Part shown: piece after piece, positions 1 through 5,949 of the stretch
Layout: every line of letters starts with the position of its first letter
Numbering within the stretch: position 1 is the first letter of the stretch
Made by a program: the position numbers and the translations under genes
DNA from: Methanomicrobiales archaeon
GTDB taxonomy: Archaea > Halobacteriota > Methanomicrobia > Methanomicrobiales > Methanoculleaceae
Assembly (NCBI GenBank): GCA_012510335.1
Contig: JAAZIF010000102.1
Coordinates: 1 to 6,070 of the forward strand
Direction of reading: 5' to 3'
DNA length: 6,070 bases
The notes under the pieces: model-generated
Database searches by the model: none
Told to the model about the DNA's origin: nothing
Seen by the model: only the letters and a program-made list of their open reading frames with translations

Positions 1-127
1 AGAGCGGCATGCGCATCCACCGCGGGCATCGGGTCTTTGGAATGCTGCGAGATGCTCCCGGCCGCGTTAAGGGGGCATGCAGGGATGGATGCATGCATCC
101 GGCGCCGCGCCAAACCGATTACCGGTT
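1..127. other. Non-coding flank downstream of the FlaJ-like gene
   Basis: This stretch follows the stop codon of the leftward membrane-protein gene. I see no complete gene. On the minus strand a frame with an ATG whose first base is at 94 stays open to the window edge (31 codons), and another ATG begins at 16. Either could be the start of a further leftward gene, but too little is visible to support one. The stretch also contains the palindrome at 87-100 and the inverted repeat at 112-128, listed separately. Confidence 0.4.
87..100. repeat. Perfect 14-bp palindrome
   Basis: The sequence GGATGCATGCATCC is its own reverse complement. It lies about 30 nt beyond the stop codon of the leftward FlaJ-like gene. 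Its core ATGCATGCAT recurs at 252-261 inside that gene's C-terminal coding region. It could be a protein-binding site or simply chance. Having no loop, it is a poor candidate for an RNA hairpin terminator. Confidence 0.4.
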
Positions 128-128
128 T
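112..128 (-). terminator. Short inverted repeat at the end of the FlaJ-like gene (weak terminator candidate)
   Basis: AAACCG at 112-117 pairs with CGGTTT at 123-128 around a 5-nt loop, and the right arm touches the stop codon of the leftward gene. There is no clear T-run after it on the minus strand. Archaeal termination depends mainly on T-tracts, so this is a weak call. Confidence 0.2.
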
Positions 129-2068
129 CACAGAACCACATTGAATACCACAAACGCGATGATGATCATCACGGCGGCATGTTTGACACCGGCCCGGAGC
201 GAGGCCTCTCCCATCGCGCCGGCGATCAGGCCTGAGAAGAACGCCTGGATGATGCATGCATGGTAGAGGAGGCGCTCGAACGTCGCGATTGAGATGCTCT
301 TCGCGGAGAGCGAACCGGCCGCGCCGGCGAGGGTCGGGGCGTCGACCTCGACCAGGGCGGGGAGGAACCGGGTATCTATGATGGCCACTACGAAGATGAA
401 GACGATGAAGACCAGGTAGACGATGAGGGTATAGATGAACATCTCTGCCTGTCGTTCGCGCTTGAGGATCTCCGACATCGTCGCGTCCCGGGCCGCGACC
501 GTGAGCACATCCCCGATTTCGCCGGTCATCAGGCTTGCTTTCGTGATCAGGGCGACCATCCGGGCGATAGCAGGGGTGCGTATCCTCTCTTCGAACCTGA
601 TAAGCGCCTCCTGGATGCTCGCGCCCCACTCGAGGTCGCGCTTGATCTTCTTTATCTCGTAGGAGAGCACCCCGAGGTTCGCCTTTACCAGGATCATTAT
701 CGCCTGCACGAGCGTCAGGCCGACCCGGTTAATGCCGGCAAGGCGATCCAGAAAGTCAGGGATGCTCACCTCAATCGCTGTCGCCCTCCTCTGCCAGAGG
801 TAGTGGAAGATACCAAAGGGGATGAGGATGATCAGGAGCGCGACTATCAGGTGATCATCAAGCACATCGATGAGAAGCTCAGGATCGGGGTAAGCCGGGG
901 TTACAAGAAGGATGAGGAGGAGATATACAAGCGCGATCGGGACTGTCACGTAGAATGTCCGGTTAGGATCGACCAGGAACGCCCGGAGGGGGTGGCGCAG
1001 GAAATTCCGGAGGTTGCGGATACGGTCGTAGTGTTGCAGCTGCCGGGCCATCAGTTCGTCGCCGGCACGCTCCTCTACCCGGGCGTCGTTGAACTCGTTG
1101 AGCCAGCGCGCCTCGGTATACCGCTCGATCCCCTCGGTCTTGATCGAGATCATGTCGAGAAAGAGGATGAAGAGGAGCGACCCGAGCGGAACCAGGAGGT
1201 AGATGATGATCGAGAGCTGCAGGGTGGACGTGCTGCCCACGAAACCCATGATCACCATGACAATTATGATAAAGAGCGGGCCAGCGACGAAGAGCGTCAC
1301 ATAAGCCTCGGCCGCGATCTGGAGCGTGGAGAGGAAGGTCTTCTGCTCGAATCGGGCCTCCTCCTGGTATATGCGGACCCGGACTTCGAGAAAACCGGTC
1401 ACGTCTCCCCCACTCTCGGTCACTGAGACGAGATCCTGGAGGAAGTTGCGCAGTTTCTCAGACGGGGACGTCTCCTGCAGGTGCTGGAGTGCCGAGATCA
1501 TGTCGTAGCCGAAGTAATCGGCATCCCGGACAACCCGCCGGAACTCGTGAGCCACCTCACCGTAGACCAGGGCCTCTCCGGCCACCGACCGGAAGATCTC
1601 CATCATCTCGGCCCCACCCCGCCGCATGGCATACATGTAGGCGGCGGCGTGGTGGAGCAGCAGGTTGATCCGGGTTCCTCGACTATCCTTTACGAGGGAT
1701 GGATAATTCCTGAAGAGGATGGAGGCCGCATAGGCGGTAATAACGAATATAATCGTGCTTACAATGGCTTGCAGTATGCCGACCACCGGGTCTGCCACCA
1801 TGAATTCCGGGAGATGGATGCCGAATACGTTGTAGACCCTTATGCTCACCTGCGGGAGATCTGCAAATCTCAGCAGAATAAAGGTCAGAACACCCCAGAA
1901 AGCGCCGAAGAACCCGGAGATAAGGAATGCTCGGAGGAGGTAGCTGTTGAGGGTGATCCCGAAGTTCGCCGCAACAAGGTCTTCACGGAGGCTCCGGTAG
2001 CGTATGGGGTCGCGCTCCACGCGCCGGCGGATGAAGCGGCGGATCCGGATGCAGGCGGGCAGGATCAC
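128..2068 (-). CDS. FlaJ/ArlJ/TadC-like membrane platform protein of an archaeal type IV filament (archaellum or pilus) system
   Basis: This 646-residue polytopic protein would be the cytoplasmic-membrane platform on which a secretion ATPase drives filament assembly. Two GspF/TadC-type helical domains are visible, at about residues 135-275 and 433-565. Each is a cytoplasmic helical stretch (first one with LLLHHAAAYMYAMRRGGAEMM, second one with IPDFLDRLAGINRVGLTLVQ) followed by a hydrophobic helix. Hydrophobic segments lie near 44-66, 94-118, 251-276, 285-304, 373-392, 402-424, 545-566 and 602-646, which fits the multi-spanning, duplicated architecture of archaeal FlaJ. The large charged loop at about 308-370 is typical of the cytoplasmic domain that contacts the ATPase. 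The start is GTG, 5 nt after the TAG of the upstream ATPase gene. No strong ribosome binding site is visible, so translational coupling is likely; a GTG at residue 17 is an alternative start. The length is somewhat above the roughly 550 residues common for archaellar FlaJ. The family call is firm, but archaellum versus adhesion pilus cannot be decided here. Confidence 0.9.
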   Translation of the reverse strand: MILPACIRIRRFIRRRVERDPIRYRSLREDLVAANFGITLNSYLLRAFLISGFFGAFWGVLTFILLRFADLPQVSIRVYNVFGIHLPEFMVADPVVGILQAIVSTIIFVITAYAASILFRNYPSLVKDSRGTRINLLLHHAAAYMYAMRRGGAEMMEIFRSVAGEALVYGEVAHEFRRVVRDADYFGYDMISALQHLQETSPSEKLRNFLQDLVSVTESGGDVTGFLEVRVRIYQEEARFEQKTFLSTLQIAAEAYVTLFVAGPLFIIIVMVIMGFVGSTSTLQLSIIIYLLVPLGSLLFILFLDMISIKTEGIERYTEARWLNEFNDARVEERAGDELMARQLQHYDRIRNLRNFLRHPLRAFLVDPNRTFYVTVPIALVYLLLILLVTPAYPDPELLIDVLDDHLIVALLIILIPFGIFHYLWQRRATAIEVSIPDFLDRLAGINRVGLTLVQAIMILVKANLGVLSYEIKKIKRDLEWGASIQEALIRFEERIRTPAIARMVALITKASLMTGEIGDVLTVAARDATMSEILKRERQAEMFIYTLIVYLVFIVFIFVVAIIDTRFLPALVEVDAPTLAGAAGSLSAKSISIATFERLLYHACIIQAFFSGLIAGAMGEASLRAGVKHAAVMIIIAFVVFNVVL

Positions 2069-2073
2069 CGGAT

Positions 2074-3714
2074 CTACCCGCCGGAACCGTCTAGAGAGGC
2101 GAGCACCCGGTCAGGTTCGATCGCAAAGGCCTGGATTACCCGGGCGACCGCACCGTAGTCCCTTATACCGCGTTTCTGCATCGCAAGGAGGACAGAGCGC
2201 CGCCGCTGGAGCTCTTCGTCAAGCTGCGCCCGGGTCCAGCCGCGGTATTCCATGATCTCTCTGAGGATCCGCGACCGCCCCGAGTAGGAGAAGGTGTCGG
2301 ATACGGGGCTATACTCGTAGACCGTGTTCACCTGGAGGTTGCCGGTGACGGAGTCGATCCCGACGACCTCGACGATCTCCCGGCACCTTCTCATGCGGTC
2401 ATATCCCCTGTGGGTGAGCGCCTGGACGGATATTACGTCGAGTGCCTGGAGCATGTTCCTCGGGACGTTGAGGGGTTCGCTCTCCAGGCGGTGGATCGCC
2501 GCGTCGACGCCCCCGGCATGCATGGTGGAGAATGTCGTGTGCCCGGTATTCATCGCCTGAAAGAGGGTCTGTGCCTCGCTCCCCCGGACCTCGCCGACAA
2601 GGATGTACTCGGGGCGCTGCCGCATCGCGGCCTTGAGGAGATCAAACATCCTGATGGTGACGCCGACCCCCTCCGAGACCATCTCGCGCGTGACGGTCGC
2701 GACCCAGTTCTCGTGGTAGAGCGTGATCTCGCGGGTATCTTCGATGGAGACTACCTTTGCGAGCGGCGGGATGAAGAGAGCAACCGCGTTGAGCGATGTG
2801 GTCTTTCCTGATGCGGTGCCGCCGACAAATAGCAGGCTTTTGTTGTTCTCGATCGCCATCCAGAAGTAGGCGAGCTGATCGATGTCGAAGGTATTCGACT
2901 CCATCAATTCGATCGGCGTGAACGGCATCTCGCGGAATTTCCGGATCGTGAACGAGGTGCCCCGGGTGGCGATCTCGCTGCCGAAGGTCAGCTGCAGACG
3001 CGAGCCGTCGGGGAGGGTCGCATCCACAAGCGGGCTCCCGATCGATATGTGTTTCCCCGAACGCTGGGCGAGCGTGATGGCGAGCGAGTTTAAGGCCTGT
3101 TCGTCAAAGAGGATGTTCGTCTTGATGTTCTGGTACCCGCGGTGGTAGAGGAAAAGCGGAACCTGGACACCGTCACAGGATATATCCTCGATATGGGGAT
3201 CTCTCATCAGCGCGTCGATGCGCGACCACCCGAGGAAGTTGCGCCCGAGGTAGTAGCGGATCTTGAAGACCGAGTCCTCGTCAAGGGCGAGGCCGTACTC
3301 AGTTAAGAGATCCTGTGTCTTTCTTGAGAGAACCTGCCGGCGATCGGCGGCGAGATCGTGGTCATCGAGGATAAGGACGTCGCGGAGGTCGTCAAAGAGC
3401 CGTTCGAGGAGCTCATACTCGAACTCCGAAAGCACCGGCTCGAAGAGGAGATACTCGGCCTGATTCGTCCCGGTGCTCCTGGCGATCATGGCAAGCGAGA
3501 GGCCTGTAACGATCCAGTAGCGCTCAAGCTCCTCGTAGCCCGGGGGTGGTTCCGCTTCCGCGAGGTTGCCATGCACTGCGGGATCGTACTCGCCCACGGC
3601 CTCGACACCCCTGCGGAAGAAGCAGATCCGGTCCAGGAGGCGGGAGGGGCCGGATCTCCCGGTGGTTTCTTCAGCCGCCGGGCGGGGGGCTCCCGGCGTC
3701 ATCGCGGCATCCAC
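2074..3714 (-). CDS. Type II/IV secretion system ATPase, FlaI/ArlI/PilB class
   Basis: This 546-residue cytoplasmic hexameric ATPase would power filament assembly, and rotation if the system is an archaellum. An N-terminal helical region with the archaeal-type stretch GYEELERYWIVTGLSLAMIA (59-78) precedes a linker domain containing DPHIEDISCDG (172-182). The RecA-like core follows, with Walker A GGTASGKTT at 298-306, the Asp box SIEDTRE at 323-329, Walker B ILVGEVRG at 371-378 and the His box TGHTTFSTMHA at 390-400. All catalytic motifs look intact. The adjacent downstream FlaJ-like gene is the expected membrane partner, 5 nt away in the same operon. The start chosen is GTG at 3714; an in-frame ATG with its first base at 3702 is equally plausible. 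Neither has a good ribosome binding site, and a GAGGAGAT at 3734-3741 sits too far upstream. The first ~40 residues are poorly conserved in style and rich in Pro and Ala. The stop is TAG, showing that TAG is used for termination here. Confidence 0.93.
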   Translation of the reverse strand: MDAAMTPGAPRPAAEETTGRSGPSRLLDRICFFRRGVEAVGEYDPAVHGNLAEAEPPPGYEELERYWIVTGLSLAMIARSTGTNQAEYLLFEPVLSEFEYELLERLFDDLRDVLILDDHDLAADRRQVLSRKTQDLLTEYGLALDEDSVFKIRYYLGRNFLGWSRIDALMRDPHIEDISCDGVQVPLFLYHRGYQNIKTNILFDEQALNSLAITLAQRSGKHISIGSPLVDATLPDGSRLQLTFGSEIATRGTSFTIRKFREMPFTPIELMESNTFDIDQLAYFWMAIENNKSLLFVGGTASGKTTSLNAVALFIPPLAKVVSIEDTREITLYHENWVATVTREMVSEGVGVTIRMFDLLKAAMRQRPEYILVGEVRGSEAQTLFQAMNTGHTTFSTMHAGGVDAAIHRLESEPLNVPRNMLQALDVISVQALTHRGYDRMRRCREIVEVVGIDSVTGNLQVNTVYEYSPVSDTFSYSGRSRILREIMEYRGWTRAQLDEELQRRRSVLLAMQKRGIRDYGAVARVIQAFAIEPDRVLASLDGSGG

Positions 3715-3788
3715 ACCGGCGGCGCGCCCGCATATCTCCTCGCCTGAGGAGAGATCGCTGTTTGCTGCATCATCTCAGTGACCCGCAT

Positions 3789-3833
3789 GGTTCCTGGTAT
3801 AATCCCGAGATGGATCGGCACCTCCCGGGAACC
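3789..3833. repeat. Imperfect inverted repeat in the ATPase-gene leader region
   Basis: GGTTCCTGG at 3789-3797 pairs with CCGGGAACC at 3825-3833 with one mismatch, around a 27-nt spacer. If transcription of the ATPase gene starts near 3845, this would be an RNA stem-loop in its leader. It could also be a protein-binding site or chance. Confidence 0.25.
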
Positions 3834-3865
3834 TGCATAAACAATAGGTAGTGTGGAGCAGCATC

Positions 3866-3877
3866 CTTATAAATTTG
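3866..3877. promoter_or_regulatory. TATA-like core promoter, usable in either direction
   Basis: CTTATAAATTTG reads as a TATA box on the plus strand and, as AAATTTATAAG, on the minus strand. With the usual archaeal spacing of about 25 nt, leftward transcription would begin near 3845, giving the ATPase gene a leader of about 130 nt. Rightward transcription would begin near 3897, giving the first KaiC-like gene a leader of roughly 70 nt. Which direction is used is not shown by the sequence. Confidence 0.45.
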
Positions 3878-3925
3878 CTTTCCCTCGCTCCCTGTTGCAA
3901 TTTCCCCCGATACCATAGAAGATCA

Positions 3926-3937
3926 GAACAAATAAAT
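3926..3937 (+). promoter_or_regulatory. TATA-like element placed for a leaderless transcript of the first KaiC-like gene
   Basis: The A/T-rich run ACAAATAAAT around 3929-3938 is centred about 30 nt before the ATG at 3965. A transcript from it would begin at or just before the start codon. That would fit the absence of a clear ribosome binding site before this ATG. It is one of three candidate elements in the region. Confidence 0.3.
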
Positions 3938-3947
3938 CGTTCTCCAT

Positions 3948-3962
3948 ATATACCCGGTATAT
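3948..3962. promoter_or_regulatory. 15-bp palindrome abutting the start of the first KaiC-like gene (operator candidate)
   Basis: ATATACC-C-GGTATAT is a perfect inverted repeat with a single central base. It ends 2 nt before the ATG at 3965 and overlaps the TATATAT at 3946-3952. Its size and symmetry suit a dimeric repressor that would block transcription or initiation. No regulator can be named. Confidence 0.4.
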
Positions 3963-3964
3963 CA

Positions 3965-4801
3965 ATGCGCGACCGTCTCCAATTACGGATGCCGACCGGC
4001 ATCACCTCGCTTGACCCCCTGCTGGATGGAGGCGTCCCGCCAGGAACGGTGGTGCTGCTCCTCGGGGAGCACGGCGCAGGGAACGTTGAGTTTGTGCAGA
4101 CCTCTATAATGCATCTCGCCATCCTGAAACGGAGCGGGAAGGCAGGCAAGCACCTCCTCCTCCCGGACAGGATCGTGTACGTGACGCTCACCCGGATGCG
4201 GGAGGATATCCTCAGGGAGATGGCGCTCTCGTTCAACCCTGATCTCTATACCGAGCTCAAGGAGGAGATCGTCTTTCACGATCTCTCGGAGCTCTACTTT
4301 GATGCGAGCATCGTCCCCCCGGACTGGTACGGGGAGGGGAGCAGCATTGAACGCCTGCAGAAGAAACAGCGCCGGGATAGCGGCGAGATCCTCGCAGAAC
4401 TCACCCGGGTTCTCGGCGGGAGCCCGAATAACAGCCTGATCGTAATGGATTCACTGACTGATATCGCACCGCCGCTTGCAAGGAGTCCGCGGTGGCATGC
4501 GTTCATCGCCTTCCTTCGCGGCCTGCAGCAGGTGGCAAAACGCCGGAACATCACTATCTATCTCTCGCTCACCTCCGGTATCCTGAACCGGTCAGAGGAG
4601 ATTGAGATCGCCGAGTGCGTCGACGCCACCCTCCTCTTCCGCTGGGAGGATACCGGCGCACAGCGCCGGCAGAGGGTTATGCACTTTGAGAAGTTCAGGG
4701 GTGTGATGCCCCGCCTCGAGGATAAGGATCTTGTGAAGTTCGCGGCGAAGATCTCCGCAGCGGAGGGGTTTGAGGTGCAGAATATCAGGGTGGTGGTATA
4801 A
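3965..4801 (+). CDS. KaiC/RAD55-like RecA-superfamily protein with degenerate Walker A
   Basis: This single-domain RecA-fold protein of 278 residues has no known substrate. The N-terminal motif PTGITSLDPLLDGGVPPGT (10-28) is the KaiC-family signature that leads into the P-loop. The P-loop itself reads GEHGAGNV (34-41), where the catalytic Lys is Asn and the following Ser/Thr is Val, so normal ATP hydrolysis is doubtful. A hydrophobic strand ending in Asp, SLIVMDS (157-163), matches Walker B. A charged insertion occupies about residues 112-145, unlike minimal KaiC domains. The start ATG was chosen because it lies shortly before the family signature; an in-frame ATG at 3851 would add 38 residues encoded by TATA-like promoter DNA. 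The next gene is a second KaiC-like ATPase in the same frame, immediately after this stop codon, so the two are surely co-transcribed. The pairing suggests a non-catalytic partner of an active ATPase (inference). Confidence 0.85.
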   Translation: MRDRLQLRMPTGITSLDPLLDGGVPPGTVVLLLGEHGAGNVEFVQTSIMHLAILKRSGKAGKHLLLPDRIVYVTLTRMREDILREMALSFNPDLYTELKEEIVFHDLSELYFDASIVPPDWYGEGSSIERLQKKQRRDSGEILAELTRVLGGSPNNSLIVMDSLTDIAPPLARSPRWHAFIAFLRGLQQVAKRRNITIYLSLTSGILNRSEEIEIAECVDATLLFRWEDTGAQRRQRVMHFEKFRGVMPRLEDKDLVKFAAKISAAEGFEVQNIRVVV

Positions 4802-4804
4802 ACG
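4789..4804 (+). promoter_or_regulatory. GGTGGTG ribosome binding site and putative ACG start of the second KaiC-like gene
   Basis: GGTGGTG at 4789-4795 matches the GGTG core complementary to archaeal 16S rRNA. It lies 6 nt before an ACG at 4802-4804 that directly follows the TAA of the preceding gene. A single T in place of C would make the classic TAAATG stop/start junction. This is why I place the start here, although ACG initiation is unusual. Confidence 0.4.
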
Positions 4805-5494
4805 GCCGGCCGTGTAAAGTTCGGGGTTCTGGGCCTGGACGAGATGCTCTTCGGGGGGCTGCTTGAGCAGAGCATCTGCGCGATCGTCGGCACCTACGGT
4901 ACCGGAAAGACGATGTTTGCCCTCCAGTTCGCGTACGAAGGGCTCTCGCAGGGTGATGGGGTTATATACATCAGCCTCGAGGAGCGGGAGGAGCTCCTGC
5001 GCGCCACCATGGCACAGAAAGGATGGGATCTGGAGGGGTTTGGTGACCGATTCTTCCTTCTCCGTCTGGATCCGACCGACTTTAATCTCGCGATCAGCAG
5101 CATCAAGAGCGAGCTTCCTGCCCTTATCAGGAGCACCGGGGCCTCAAGGGTGATCATAGATCCGATATCACTCTTCGAGGGGCTCTTCCTGGATGAGGCT
5201 ACCCGGCGGCAGGAGATGTTCAGGTTCATCGAGGTGATGCGGGATGAGGGTTGCACCCTCGTACTGACGAGCGAGACGGGTCCGGCAGATCCAGATGGGA
5301 GCAGGTACGGCCTTGTGGAGTGCCTGGCGGATACGGTGATACTCCTGCGGTACATCCGGTCAGCGGGGTTCACCGAGGTGTATCTGGCCCTGGAGGTCGT
5401 GAAGATGCGCCGCTCGCGCCACTCCCGCGAGATCAAACCGTTTGATATCCTGGAAAACGAGATCATGGTCTACTCGGAGGCGAGCCTCTTTTAA
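4802..5494 (+). CDS. KaiC/ArlH-like RecA-superfamily ATPase (circadian-clock KaiC-type single domain)
   Basis: From the ACG this is 230 residues, the usual size of stand-alone archaeal KaiC-like and FlaH/ArlH proteins. The signature RVKFGVLGLDEMLFGGLLEQ (4-23) leads to an intact Walker A GTYGTGKT (30-37). Next come the paired catalytic acids in YISLEERE (56-63), the Walker B strand SRVIIDPISL (115-124) and the C-terminal loop KMRRSRHSREIKPFDI (201-216), characteristic of KaiC. All ATPase residues are present, and Ser or Thr autophosphorylation as in KaiC is possible but not shown. The start is problematic: the first standard codon is ATG at 4844, which has no ribosome binding site and would delete part of the conserved signature, while GGTGGTG plus ACG fits homology. 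The gene follows the degenerate KaiC-like gene in the same frame with only a TAA between them. Its position opposite the FlaI/FlaJ-type motor genes makes an ArlH-like or motor-regulating role plausible. Confidence 0.85.
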   Translation, partial: TAGRVKFGVLGLDEMLFGGLLEQSICAIVGTYGTGKTMFALQFAYEGLSQGDGVIYISLEEREELLRATMAQKGWDLEGFGDRFFLLRLDPTDFNLAISSIKSELPALIRSTGASRVIIDPISLFEGLFLDEATRRQEMFRFIEVMRDEGCTLVLTSETGPADPDGSRYGLVECLADTVILLRYIRSAGFTEVYLALEVVKMRRSRHSREIKPFDILENEIMVYSEASLF

Positions 5495-5575
5495 ACTGAG
5501 GAGCGCGCAGGACGGATACGGTCTCTCTGCCGCTCTTCTTCTCTGCAATAGATGGATCCCGGCAAGAGTTCTGGT

Positions 5576-5755
5576 TCATCGGAGCAGCGGGCCTGCGGTA
5601 GCCCCTGCACGAACTTCCGGGTGGATCGGTAGCAGAGGAGATCGGGAGAGGCCGGCATGCCTGCATACCGGGATACTGGAAGGTCGATCCGGTCGATTGG
5701 GGCCTGCTCCCCCACCAGCGGCCATATACATCAAGTACAGACTGACCGGGTTCAT
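5576..5755 (-). CDS. Possible small protein, 59 residues, unsupported by homology
   Basis: The frame starts with ATG whose first base is at 5755, begins MNPVSLYLMYMAAGGG, and ends with TGA. GGGAG lies about 9 nt before the ATG on the minus strand. The N-terminal third is mildly hydrophobic, but the rest is Arg/Pro-rich and its third codon positions do not show the G/C preference of the neighbouring genes. I do not recognise it, and it may well be a chance frame or a decayed fragment. Confidence 0.15.
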   Translation of the reverse strand: MNPVSLYLMYMAAGGGAGPNRPDRPSSIPVCRHAGLSRSPLLPIHPEVRAGATAGPLLR

Positions 5756-5846
5756 CGGGTGACACTCCCTGCTCCCTTATGGTAGATCAGCTGGCGCTCG
5801 ATTGGAAGAGGAGGTTAAAGAGGGGCGCAGGGTGGTGAGAAGAGAG

Positions 5847-5930
5847 AGATTATTCAAAATTCTCCCTAACTCTATTTATGTACTGTACCTGCTTCAAAAA
5901 ACATAAATGTTAGAATTTATTTTATACCGA
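5847..5930 (+). promoter_or_regulatory. AT-rich promoter island upstream of the partial gene
   Basis: About 74% of positions 5851-5930 are A or T, in sharp contrast with the GC-rich surroundings. Two TATA-like elements are visible: TATTTATG at 5873-5880, which would give a leader of about 50 nt retaining the ribosome binding site, and TTTATTTTATA at about 5916-5925, which would give an almost leaderless mRNA. The inverted repeat AACAT-AA-ATGTT at 5900-5911 sits between them and could be an operator. Confidence 0.5.
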
Positions 5931-5949
5931 TGAGGCGATAGGTGTCTAT

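Larger units (their letters stand above)
3715..3964. promoter_or_regulatory. Divergent intergenic control region
   Basis: About 250 nt separate the leftward ATPase gene from the rightward KaiC-like gene, and both transcription units must start here. The part near the ATPase gene is GC-rich. The part from about 3860 to 3962 is AT-rich and carries three TATA-like elements and a palindrome, listed separately. I see no credible coding sequence: the open frame upstream of 3965 runs through the TATA elements and gives a sequence unlike the KaiC family. Confidence 0.6.
5495..5949. other. 455-nt intergenic region with no convincing gene
   Basis: The left two-thirds is GC-rich and the right end is an AT-rich promoter island. 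Longer open frames on both strands (about 100 codons) extend from inside the preceding KaiC-like gene, have low-complexity Arg/Pro/Ser-rich translations and lack good starts. A 59-codon minus-strand frame at 5576-5755 is the only one with an ATG and a partial ribosome binding site. The 10-mer GGTTCATCGG occurs at 5573-5582 and again at 5749-5758, and GGTCGAT is repeated at 5682-5688 and 5691-5697. I see no tRNA, CRISPR or insertion-sequence ends. Confidence 0.5.

Noticed and set aside
803..1426. Plus-strand open frame of 207 codons inside the FlaJ-like gene
   Set aside because: It lies antisense to a well-supported membrane protein. Its highly charged Asp/Glu/Arg translation is what hydrophobic codons give on the opposite strand in GC-rich DNA.
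1481..2158. Plus-strand open frame of 225 codons across the FlaJ-ATPase gene junction
   Set aside because: It is antisense to two genuine genes, shows no recognisable domain and has no promoter or ribosome binding site.
3851..3964. N-terminal extension of the first KaiC-like gene from an ATG at 3851
   Set aside because: The 38 extra residues are encoded by TATA-like promoter DNA and precede the family signature without any similarity to it.
4799..4801. TAA decoded as pyrrolysine or selenocysteine to join the two KaiC-like domains
   Set aside because: Pyrrolysine uses TAG and selenocysteine uses TGA, so neither explains TAA. Ordinary readthrough or coupling remains possible.
4894..5466. Minus-strand open frame of 190 codons opposite the second KaiC-like gene
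   Set aside because: The plus strand carries an intact KaiC domain here. The antisense translation is Ser/Arg-rich low complexity.
5442..5765. Overlapping 100-codon frames on both strands after the second KaiC-like gene
   Set aside because: Both overlap the end of the KaiC-like gene, have low-complexity translations and lack convincing starts.
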